Below are positions 16,758 to 23,266 of a stretch of DNA of 64,000 bases, piece by piece. Made by a program: the position numbers and the translations under genes. This DNA comes from Chryseobacterium sp. OSA05B (GTDB taxonomy: Bacteria > Bacteroidota > Bacteroidia > Flavobacteriales > Weeksellaceae): contig NZ_JAHXYH010000001.1 of the NCBI RefSeq assembly GCF_019970065.1, forward strand, positions 496,001 through 560,000. Reading direction: 5' to 3'. Under the pieces are notes generated by a model. It did no database searches. It saw only the letters and a list, made by a program, of their open reading frames with translations, and was not told the origin of the DNA. Positions within the stretch are counted from its first letter, which is position 1. Each line of letters opens with the position of its first letter.

Positions 16758-17288
16758 TTACAAACCTTCTAAAAACTTCAGATACATCGGTACACTGCTC
16801 TCAATCCATTCCTGTGAAGAATCATTTTCAATTCCATAGTATACAAAAGGCTCTTTATAATCTCCTTTGATATAGTCAAAAGTCAGTTCGTAGGGACGGA
16901 AAAGCTCATTCATGGTATATTTGTACTTTCCGGACTCGCTGTAGCCTTCTTCATCTATTCCCGCAGTAACGGCCAGTGACATCTTTTTCCCTCCAACTTT
17001 GTAACCGCTCTTACTTCCATAGGCCCAGCCGTAAAGAAGCACCTCATCAAACCATTTTTTCAAAAGCGGCGGACTGCTGAACCAGTAAAACGGAAACTGA
17101 AAGACAATTTTGTCATAAGACTCCATAAGCTGCTGTTCCTTTGCTACATCAATCTTTTCATCCGGATAAGCTTCGTACAGGAAGTGAATGGTATATTTTT
17201 CAGGATATTTTTTTAATTCTTCCATCCATCTTTTATTGATCACCGATTTTTCAATATCGGGGTGAATGACTATTACTAATGTTTTCAT
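16758..17288 (-). CDS. NAD(P)H-dependent oxidoreductase, flavodoxin-like fold
   Basis: A 176-residue flavoprotein of the NQO1/KefF/MdaB type. The N-terminal MKTLVIVIHPDIEKSVINK gives the flavin-phosphate strand-loop. QFPFYWFSSPPLLKKWFDEV, YGWAYG and GGKKMSLAVTAG are the recognisable core of the Flavodoxin_2 family. Such enzymes reduce quinones or electrophiles with NAD(P)H. It is divergently paired with an HxlR regulator across a 95-base spacer containing nested dyads (17329-17383), the usual layout for redox- or electrophile-induced oxidoreductases. Its 3' end almost touches the convergent small membrane gene. Confidence 0.88.
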   Translation of the reverse strand: MKTLVIVIHPDIEKSVINKRWMEELKKYPEKYTIHFLYEAYPDEKIDVAKEQQLMESYDKIVFQFPFYWFSSPPLLKKWFDEVLLYGWAYGSKSGYKVGGKKMSLAVTAGIDEEGYSESGKYKYTMNELFRPYELTFDYIKGDYKEPFVYYGIENDSSQEWIESSVPMYLKFLEGL

Positions 17289-17328
17289 TTTTCTGTTTGA
17301 ATTTTCTTCAGCAAAAATAATATACGTA

Positions 17329-17383
17329 ACTTACATATTAAATAGTAGTACCCAATTGTATGGTACTATAAAAAATGTAAGTA
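17329..17383. promoter_or_regulatory. Nested dyad, candidate HxlR operator
   Basis: The outer arms ACTTACAT (17329-17336) and ATGTAAGT (17376-17383) are exact reverse complements. The inner arms TAGTACC (17347-17353) and GGTACTA (17363-17369) are exact too. The outer right arm abuts the hxlR start codon, so a bound repressor would cover both divergent promoters. Confidence 0.6.
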
Positions 17384-17776
17384 ATGACTAAAATAAAGGA
17401 AACATCGACCAATTTTGCCAATAAAAAAGCCCTATCTGATGAGTGTCCGGAGATCTATGCTTCCAATACCATCGGCGGCCAGTGGGCGCTTGCCATCTGC
17501 TGCTACCTTATCAATGGAAAACTGAGATTCGGAGAGCTCAGAAAAAAGCTGAACAATATCACAGAACGTATGCTCACGCTACAACTCCGCAGACTTGAAG
17601 AGGATAAAATCATCACCAGAACCGTCTATGCTGAAGTTCCGCCCCGCGTGGAATATGAGCTAACAGAGATCGGATACAAGCTAAAACCTATCATCCTGGA
17701 ATTTGAAAAATGGGGTAAAGAGCATAAGGAGATTATGCGTGATAAAGAGGTCAATTCTGAGCCACAAAAGGTATAA
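17384..17776 (+). CDS. HxlR-family winged-helix transcriptional regulator
   Basis: A 130-residue HxlR/MarR-like regulator. The core reads GGQWALAICCYLINGKLRFG, ELRKKLNNITERMLTLQLRR and LEEDKIITRTVYAEVPPRVE YELT, the standard winged helix of the family. Cys23 (DECPEI) and Cys39-Cys40 (AICCYL) are present; some HxlR proteins sense electrophiles through such cysteines, but here it is only possible. It is divergent from an NAD(P)H oxidoreductase gene, its probable target, and may repress its own transcription through the nested dyads in the spacer. Confidence 0.9.
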   Translation: MTKIKETSTNFANKKALSDECPEIYASNTIGGQWALAICCYLINGKLRFGELRKKLNNITERMLTLQLRRLEEDKIITRTVYAEVPPRVEYELTEIGYKLKPIILEFEKWGKEHKEIMRDKEVNSEPQKV

Positions 17777-17782
17777 AAAGCG

Positions 17783-17858
17783 CTGAATTTAAGTTTGGGC
17801 TAAAGCCAATTGATTTTATTTTATTCATTGAACGGGCTAAAGCCCGTTCCTATTGATG
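17783..17858 (-). repeat. Double-hairpin element, AACGGGCTTTAGCCCGTT family (copy 1)
   Basis: Read on the minus strand: CAATAGG, then the palindrome AACGGGCTTTAGCCCGTT, a spacer containing AAAATAAAATCAA, the smaller palindrome GGCTTTAGCC, and AAACTTAAA..CAG. The second copy is on the opposite strand at 51845-51921. It is non-coding and lies after hxlR. Confidence 0.75.
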
Positions 17859-17930
17859 AAACAAGCTACCAATAGAATTTCACATTATTCAAAAACCTGT
17901 CATTTACATACTACAAAGCAAATCACGTTC

Positions 17931-18524
17931 ATGCATAAAACTTTAATATTCCTTTTTTTGTTTTTAAGTTCTGATGTTTTATTTTCACAGAATGTCAATA
18001 AGTATGACAAAATTTTAAACATAGAAAACCTGCCATTCAACAATCATGAAGTAAGAATTTACAGGAAACATGCTATTTCTACAGGATTAGATATGTTCAG
18101 ACTGTATCAGGATCATAACAATTGGGTTGGAGAATGGTATGAAACCGTAGCCACTCAAAATCAGAAAGTACAGGTCAAAAAATCTAGTTTACATCTTTCA
18201 AACAACCCAGAGCTTGTTTGGGTAAAAATTATTGACACCGATATTTTACATCTTCCTCATTGGGAAAGTATTCAGTATAAATTAGAAAAGAAAAATAAAG
18301 AATATTTTACGGAAGATGGCGAGAATATGGTTTCAAGATCTAAGTCTGTTGTAGTGGATGGGGTTTCTTATTATGTGAAAATAAAATCAGATAAAACGGA
18401 AAACGAATTTGAGTACTATAATCCAGAATCCTATTTAAAAATTTACCCTAATGTTGATGAGTTAATTTCCTTTAAAGAATTATTGGATGTATTAAGAAGT
18501 GAATTCAAATTTTTCGATAAATAA
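17931..18524 (+). CDS. Exported protein of unknown function
   Basis: A 197-residue protein with signal peptide MHKTLIFLFLFLSSDVLFSQ, followed by a mature domain that includes NHEVRIYRKHAISTG, RLYQDHNNWVGEWYET and LHLPHWESIQYKLEKK. It has no recognised family, lipobox or T9SS sorting domain. The start at 17931 is preferred because the frame upstream lies partly in the repeat element. A second unknown gene starts 11 bases after its stop, so an operon is likely. Confidence 0.72.
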   Translation: MHKTLIFLFLFLSSDVLFSQNVNKYDKILNIENLPFNNHEVRIYRKHAISTGLDMFRLYQDHNNWVGEWYETVATQNQKVQVKKSSLHLSNNPELVWVKIIDTDILHLPHWESIQYKLEKKNKEYFTEDGENMVSRSKSVVVDGVSYYVKIKSDKTENEFEYYNPESYLKIYPNVDELISFKELLDVLRSEFKFFDK

Positions 18525-18535
18525 TATAAAAACAG

Positions 18536-18982
18536 ATGGTTACATTAGATTTTTTAAAAGAGATTTTATCTGCTCATGCTTTGAGAAATAATCCCGGCGC
18601 CAATTATTTTTATGAATTTGATATCGTTGCATTTGATCATTCCATCAATGCTGTGGATTTCATGATAGCCCACTTTGCTTTAAAAGACAATAAGGAACTG
18701 ACTGTACAACCCATAACTGAATCTGAACTCAAAAAAACAATACATAAGTGGTTTTTTGGACGTGAAAGGTCAAAGAATATCAATCCGGACGGGACAGAAA
18801 ATTCAGAAAAAACAGAAAGCTTTTATCATTCCTTAAAATCGTTCACCAAAGAAAAGAGGATATTCCATTTTCAAAATGTTAATAAGGAAAGTTATGAATA
18901 TCAGTTGGGTATAGATTATGACTACTTATACATTGAAGGCGAAGAAAAGAATTTTCTCATTTATTTTAGTGCACAGGATTAA
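18536..18982 (+). CDS. Unknown 148-residue cytoplasmic protein
   Basis: A 148-residue protein starting MVTLDFLKEILSAHALRNN, without signal peptide or membrane helix. It contains NYFYEFDIVAFDHSINAVDF and the acidic ending YDYLYIEGEEKNFLIYFSAQD. No family is recognised. It follows an exported unknown protein by 11 bases and precedes another by 43. Together with 15048-16756 it belongs to a stretch dominated by small genes with no recognised role. Confidence 0.65.
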   Translation: MVTLDFLKEILSAHALRNNPGANYFYEFDIVAFDHSINAVDFMIAHFALKDNKELTVQPITESELKKTIHKWFFGRERSKNINPDGTENSEKTESFYHSLKSFTKEKRIFHFQNVNKESYEYQLGIDYDYLYIEGEEKNFLIYFSAQD

Positions 18983-19025
18983 TAATTCGTAAATTTAAGG
19001 TATTGTAAAACTTAAAAACGACACT

Positions 19026-19535
19026 ATGAAAAATCTGTTTTTTTTCCTCATTTTATCCCTCCCTTTACTCCTCGGAATCAATGTTAATGCACAGAAAATT
19101 TCTGATGGTCAGACTATAGAAGTCAACGGAATGAGCGTTACTTTTAATATTTTAAACAAAGAAAGTGTGGAAGCCGGCGGAAAACCCTACGACCGCTATA
19201 AGGTTTCAGCGACTGTAAAAAACGCCTCAGACAAAGGATACAATATAAGACTGACTTCTTACCCTCAGATCGTGAGCAACATCGGACTTGTAGAACTCGA
19301 CTGCATCAATGCAACCGGTGCTAAGCTGACCTCCAAAAAAATCGAACTGAAAATGAAAGCCCAAATGATCAACGTCTCTTATTCCGCTTACGATAAATCC
19401 GGAAAATTCGTGACTAATATGATTCCTGTCATAGGAAGTTATTATTTTGATCCGGGAGATGCCATCAGTGATAATGCTATTTTCATTGTTCCACAGGGTG
19501 AGAAACCGGATGTTTCGGTGAGAAATTTGAGATGA
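19026..19535 (+). CDS. Exported protein, beta-rich, unknown function
   Basis: A 169-residue protein with a signal peptide ending in NVNAQ (residue 23). The mature part alternates beta-type strands (TIEVNGMSVTFNILNK, YKVSATVKNASDKGYNIR, MINVSYSAYDKSGKFVTN), suggesting an immunoglobulin-like fold. No domain is named with confidence. It ends VPQGEKPDVSVRNLR and has no sorting domain, so a periplasmic location is most likely. Confidence 0.7.
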   Translation: MKNLFFFLILSLPLLLGINVNAQKISDGQTIEVNGMSVTFNILNKESVEAGGKPYDRYKVSATVKNASDKGYNIRLTSYPQIVSNIGLVELDCINATGAKLTSKKIELKMKAQMINVSYSAYDKSGKFVTNMIPVIGSYYFDPGDAISDNAIFIVPQGEKPDVSVRNLR

Positions 19536-19554
19536 TTTGTTGATGTGATAATGC

Positions 19555-19635
19555 GATGATTTGATGATTTGATGATTAAAAAAATACCATCTTTACTCAA
19601 ACTCTCCCACACTAAAACCCTCAAACTCTCAAACA
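19555..19635. repeat. GATGATTT tandem words followed by CTCAAACTCTC words
   Basis: GATGATTTGATGATTTGATGATT (19555-19577) is three tandem copies of a GATGATTT word. It is followed by pyrimidine-rich ACTCTCCCACACT and CCCTCAAACTCTCAAAC words like those at 3202-3243. It fills the convergent gap between the exported protein and tag. Confidence 0.5.
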
Positions 19636-19640
19636 CAAAT

Positions 19641-20189
19641 CTACTCCATCCAAAGCGGCTTCTGTTCCAGCACAGTCTTATAAACAGGGCACGTTTCTGC
19701 GTGGGCTCCTTTCAGATATCCCGTGCTCATTAAAAACTCATTCACGATTTCTCCACCGGTGAATTTAAAAGTCTTTTTGAACAGCTTCATCCATTCCTGA
19801 AGCGTTTTCGGGTGATGGTGTTCCAGCCACTTTTCAAAAGATCCGAATTCCTTTTGCAATTGTATAATGGTTTTTGCGTTTTCAATGGCTGCATTTATTT
19901 TCAGGCGGTTTCTGATGATTCCGCTGTCGTTCATGAGTCTTTCTCTGTCCTCTTCCGTATAGGCAGCGATCGTTTGGATATTGAAATTGTTGTATGCTTT
20001 TCTGAAACTTTCTTCTTTCTTTAAAACGGTTTCCCAGCTCAGTCCTGCCTGATTTATTTCCAGGATCAGCCTTCCGAACAGTTCATTGTCATCATGGATC
20101 GGAAATCCGTAATAATGATCGTGGTAGTTTTTATGCAGTTCTTTTCTGCTTTCGGGCTGCATTCCTTCTATGGCTAAACAATAACTCAT
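19641..20189 (-). CDS. tag: DNA-3-methyladenine glycosylase I
   Basis: A 182-residue Tag-family glycosylase that removes 3-methyladenine from alkylated DNA, starting base-excision repair. The zinc ligands of the family are visible: Cys4 (MSYC), His23 (NYHDHYYGFP), His163 and Cys167 (GAHAETCPVYK). The base-recognition segment ILEINQAGLSWETVLKK carries Glu44, equivalent to the conserved Glu of E. coli Tag. DSGIIRNRLKI is the helix-hairpin-like region. Its start overlaps the upstream MazG-like gene by one base (TAATG), so the two are translated together. Confidence 0.92.
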   Translation of the reverse strand: MSYCLAIEGMQPESRKELHKNYHDHYYGFPIHDDNELFGRLILEINQAGLSWETVLKKEESFRKAYNNFNIQTIAAYTEEDRERLMNDSGIIRNRLKINAAIENAKTIIQLQKEFGSFEKWLEHHHPKTLQEWMKLFKKTFKFTGGEIVNEFLMSTGYLKGAHAETCPVYKTVLEQKPLWME

Positions 20190-20506
20190 TAAAATAATTT
20201 TTCTGTTTTGGTTAAAAATTCGTCTAAAGCTTCTTTAATATCAATTCCTGTGCGATCGGCCAGAACAATCAGCCACCAGATATTTTCGCCCAATTTATGC
20301 TTTAATTCGGCATCGGAATCTTTTTTAAGCCATCTTTTCTGGTGAGACATGATATCTCTGCCCACCAATCCTGCATCGGTAAGATAAGCCAGAGTATCCT
20401 CTTCCAAAGTCCATTCTGTACCGTGGTGTTGGCGTTCCAGTTCATGATAGTTTTCTCTGATGTTAAGGGAGCGTTTAATGATTTCTTCTAGATTATTTTG
20501 ATCCAT
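20189..20506 (-). CDS. MazG-like nucleotide pyrophosphohydrolase family protein
   Basis: A 105-residue all-helical protein. ERQHHGTEWTLEEDTLAY, SHQKRWLKKDSDAELKHKL and GENIWWLIVLADRTGIDIKE resemble the MazG superfamily, where acidic residues in ExxE and ExxD arrangements bind Mg2+. Members hydrolyse NTPs or house-cleaning nucleotides. Coupling by a one-base overlap with the alkylation-repair gene tag would suit a nucleotide-sanitising role. The acidic motif is not clean, so the activity is inferred. Confidence 0.6.
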   Translation of the reverse strand: MDQNNLEEIIKRSLNIRENYHELERQHHGTEWTLEEDTLAYLTDAGLVGRDIMSHQKRWLKKDSDAELKHKLGENIWWLIVLADRTGIDIKEALDEFLTKTEKLF

Positions 20507-20628
20507 TATTTTTGCTTTAACTGGTTCTGACTCATTCGAACGATAAAGATAAGACAGGATAGTGACAACTGTTAGTCAGCAGCACTTTTATTTTTAAATT
20601 TTATGAGTTCGCATTCTAAAAAACATTA

Positions 20629-20636
20629 TACATTTG
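20629..20636 (+). promoter_or_regulatory. Promoter -7 element (TACATTTG)
   Basis: An exact TAnnTTTG match 18 bases before the hydrolase start at 20655. It overlaps an in-frame TTG at 20634, which therefore cannot be the start of this transcript's gene. Confidence 0.55.
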
Positions 20637-20654
20637 AAAATTCAAAAACAATCT

Positions 20655-21569
20655 ATGAAATCTTTTCTGTCTTTTCTTTTTGCCCTCGTTTATTTTTGTT
20701 TTAATGCTCAACAAATCTATTCTAAAGCTTATGGTAGCCCAAATGATACAACTGTTATTTTCATCCACGGCGGCCCCAGCGGAAATGCTACCCTGTTTGA
20801 AGGAACTACTGCACAAAAGCTTGCAGACAAAGGATTTTATGTGATTGTTTATGACAGACGCGGCGAAGGGAGATCTAAAGATGACCATGCAACCATGACT
20901 TTTAAAGAAAGCTTTGAAGATCTCAACCAGATCTATGCGACTTACCATCTTAAAAAAGCAAATATCCTTGCCCACAGCTTTGGAGGAATTATCGGTACCC
21001 TTTTCACCAAACAGTTTCCTGAAAAAGTAAGGTCACTGACATTGGCAGGTGCTTTATTTTCCCAGCAGGAAACTTATGATCATATTTTAAAACAGGCCAA
21101 AGAAAAATTTAAAAATGATCCTTCCCTGCTTCAGGAAATTGCGGAGATTGAAAATTTAAGCAAAAACTCCGCAGCTTATAGAAAAAGATGCTATGAAATT
21201 GCCAGCAAAATGAATTTCTTCACCATGCCCTCCCCGACTCCGGAAAGTAAGCAATTGAGACAGGAATATGAAGCCGGTGAATTTTACACCACCAATTTCA
21301 GAAATCAGGAATCACCACTGAAGTTCTATAAAAATGAATCCCAGAACAACCTTGATAATACATCTGTTCTGAACGAAATTAAAAAAAGCGGAATTCCAAT
21401 TTTCGCCGTTTATGGGAAAAACGATGGAATATTTTCTACGAAACAGCTCAATGACATTAAAACCATCGTTGGCAAAAATCATTTTAAAGCCATCGATAAC
21501 TGTTCCCACTATCTCTTTGTTGATCAGCAGGATGAATTTTTACAATTCATGGGTGAAAATCTAAAATAA
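20655..21569 (+). CDS. Exported alpha/beta hydrolase
   Basis: A 304-residue alpha/beta-fold hydrolase with signal peptide MKSFLSFLFALVYFCFNAQ. The oxyanion motif HGGPSG (38-43), the nucleophile elbow AHSFGG (Ser108), the acid in VYGKNDGIF and the histidine in DNCSHYLFV complete the catalytic triad. HGGPSG plus YDRRGEGRS resembles the proline iminopeptidase/epoxide hydrolase branch. The periplasmic substrate is unknown. A TACATTTG promoter element ends 18 bases before the start. A small gene follows 38 bases downstream. Confidence 0.85.
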   Translation: MKSFLSFLFALVYFCFNAQQIYSKAYGSPNDTTVIFIHGGPSGNATLFEGTTAQKLADKGFYVIVYDRRGEGRSKDDHATMTFKESFEDLNQIYATYHLKKANILAHSFGGIIGTLFTKQFPEKVRSLTLAGALFSQQETYDHILKQAKEKFKNDPSLLQEIAEIENLSKNSAAYRKRCYEIASKMNFFTMPSPTPESKQLRQEYEAGEFYTTNFRNQESPLKFYKNESQNNLDNTSVLNEIKKSGIPIFAVYGKNDGIFSTKQLNDIKTIVGKNHFKAIDNCSHYLFVDQQDEFLQFMGENLK

Positions 21570-21607
21570 AATGTAGTTTTGTAAACATGCGAACCACAGG
21601 CACTCCT

Positions 21608-21967
21608 ATGAAAAACTATAAAGCACTCATCATGATGCTTATATTGGTGTTTTCATTATCGCCATGCTCCGTAAAAAGAGATCTTCTGAGTATTTTTGAC
21701 ATTCAGTATATCAGTGGTTTAAACAAAGTAAAAATTACAGATTCCGTTCAATCCTATGCCTGTGACAGTGTAACGGAACGTTCTTCAAGCCAAGTTTCTG
21801 CTTCAAAAAGCATCTTAAAATCTAAGGAACACAAGTACTTTACAGATACCGTTCCATCTCCGGAAGAAGGGAAAATCCGTTTTCAAAACAAATATTCCGG
21901 AACAACTACCGGAAACAGCCCGCCGAAATATATCCTGTTTAAAAGGCTGAAATTACATGTGGTTTAG
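21608..21967 (+). CDS. Small exported or lipidated protein upstream of DoxDA
   Basis: A 119-residue protein with a hydrophobic N-terminus (MKNYKALIMMLILVFSLSPC) and possible lipidation at Cys20. The mature part is IFDIQYISGLNKVKITDS, a Ser-rich segment, and the ending GNSPPKYILFKRLKLHVV. No domain is recognised. It lies between the alpha/beta hydrolase and a DoxD-DoxA fusion on the same strand (55 bases before the latter), which suggests an accessory role. The start at 21608 rather than 21587 gives a normal export signal. Confidence 0.65.
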   Translation: MKNYKALIMMLILVFSLSPCSVKRDLLSIFDIQYISGLNKVKITDSVQSYACDSVTERSSSQVSASKSILKSKEHKYFTDTVPSPEEGKIRFQNKYSGTTTGNSPPKYILFKRLKLHVV

Positions 21968-22022
21968 ATTCTTATCTGAATCCAATTTTCTATAAACAGT
22001 CTTTTAATACAATACAATTTCA

Positions 22023-23039
22023 ATGAAACATACTTCAGACAGCCGATCTTATGATCTGGCCGGACTTTATACTTTATCACTCCGTCTCGTGATCGGATGG
22101 ACCTATTTTTCAGCGTTCTGGCGCAGACTCGTCCTCGAAAACAAACTTATTCCGGATGAAGCCGGATACATCGGTGAAAAATTCAATCATTTTCTGCCTA
22201 ATGCCTTAGGAATAAAACCCCTTATAGAATATCTGGTTACTCATCCTGATGCCTTGCATACTTCCATGGTTACTTTTACCATTATTGAAGGCATTGTAGG
22301 TCTGTTCATTATTTTAGGCTTATTTACAAGATTAATGAGCATCGGAATTTTCGGTCTTGCCATGGGAATACTTCTCGGTTCCGGCTGGATCGGAACGACC
22401 TGTCTGGATGAATGGCAGATCGGTGTTTTAGGAATCGCGGGTGGGTTTGTTTTATTCCTTACCGGAAGCGGCTCTTTCTCACTGGATCATTATTTCATTA
22501 AAAAGAATAAGGCATTCACTCACAAAAAATGGTTTCTGTGGCTGGGCTCAGGTGTGCTTCCTTTATCGAAACCGAAAACGCTTGTCCTGGCGGGATCTGT
22601 TTTTATTTTCGGACTCACGCTGTATACCAACCAATATTTCCATGGCGGAGTTTGGGGAACGCTTCATAATAAATCGGTAAAACCTAAGATCGAAATTTCC
22701 AACGTTTCCCTGACTGCTTCGGAGGTGACGTTTGAAGTGTACAGAACGCAAGGGGCCGATGTGTACGGTTCTTTTCTGATCGGAATTCAGCTTCTGGATA
22801 AAAACGGAACTGTTTTAAAGGCATTAGACCTCAAGGATCTCTCAAAGTTTCCTAAAGAACATATTAAAAATCATTATGTAGCGAAAGTAAAACCCGGGAA
22901 ACACAGTCTGATTATTCCACTGGGCTCAAAGGCTGATCTGACGGTAAATATCAATGATATTTCTGTAAAACATGAAGAGATTCATACGGTAAAGCTGATT
23001 GATATCAGCGGAATTGAATGGACTGCGGACATAAAGTAA
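22023..23039 (+). CDS. DoxD-DoxA fusion (TQO small-subunit family)
   Basis: A 338-residue membrane protein. The N-terminal half is a DoxX/DoxD four-helix domain (LRLVIGWTYFSAFWRR, VGLFIILGLFTRLMSIGIF, GIAGGFVLFLTGSGSFSLD). After a helix at about 188-203 comes a beta-rich domain resembling DoxA (KIEISNVSLTASEVTFEVY, KVKPGKHSLIIPLGS). In Acidianus, DoxD and DoxA form the membrane thiosulfate:quinone oxidoreductase; Bacteroidetes carry such fusions. Cys128 in WIGTTCLDEW is notable. No sulfur-metabolism gene is nearby, so thiosulfate as substrate is not shown. It probably follows the two upstream genes in one transcript. Confidence 0.8.
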   Translation: MKHTSDSRSYDLAGLYTLSLRLVIGWTYFSAFWRRLVLENKLIPDEAGYIGEKFNHFLPNALGIKPLIEYLVTHPDALHTSMVTFTIIEGIVGLFIILGLFTRLMSIGIFGLAMGILLGSGWIGTTCLDEWQIGVLGIAGGFVLFLTGSGSFSLDHYFIKKNKAFTHKKWFLWLGSGVLPLSKPKTLVLAGSVFIFGLTLYTNQYFHGGVWGTLHNKSVKPKIEISNVSLTASEVTFEVYRTQGADVYGSFLIGIQLLDKNGTVLKALDLKDLSKFPKEHIKNHYVAKVKPGKHSLIIPLGSKADLTVNINDISVKHEEIHTVKLIDISGIEWTADIK

Positions 23040-23108
23040 GAAACTTAAAATTGAACCATTAAGATTCTTTAAGTTATTAAGAATATTAAGTTTAAATGCT
23101 TCGGCTAC

Positions 23109-23162
23109 GCTCAACATGACAACGTTTAAAAATCAGTCAGTATTAGAAATGTCATGCTGAGC
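23109..23162. repeat. TGTCATGCTGAGC-type inverted repeat
   Basis: GCTCAACATGACA (23109-23121) and TGTCATGCTGAGC (23150-23162) are inverted repeats with one mismatch. Related words extend both ways (GCTTCGGCTACGC on the left; CCGAAG and GAAGCATCTTC on the right, to about 23203). TGTCATGCTGAGC..GAAGCATCTC-like sequences are, to my recollection, widespread in Bacteroidetes spacers. Confidence 0.6.
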
Positions 23163-23224
23163 ATAAACAGAATGTTTACAACCGAAGTTCAAGAAGCATC
23201 TTCTTTCAATAAAAAATTCCATAA

Positions 23225-23252
23225 AAAAACCTCCGGAAATTCCGGAGGTTTT
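23225..23252. terminator. Bidirectional terminator, ACCTCCGGAA/TTCCGGAGGT stem
   Basis: A perfect stem flanked by A and T runs, placed between the convergent DoxDA gene and emrB. Confidence 0.88.
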
Positions 23253-23266
23253 GTGTTGAGTATGAT

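Noticed and set aside
17783..17858. Insertion-sequence end
   Set aside because: Full-length short non-coding element with two hairpins and no transposase nearby.
19555..19577. Possible CRISPR-like repeat
   Set aside because: Three adjoining 8-base words with no spacers; it is a simple tandem repeat.
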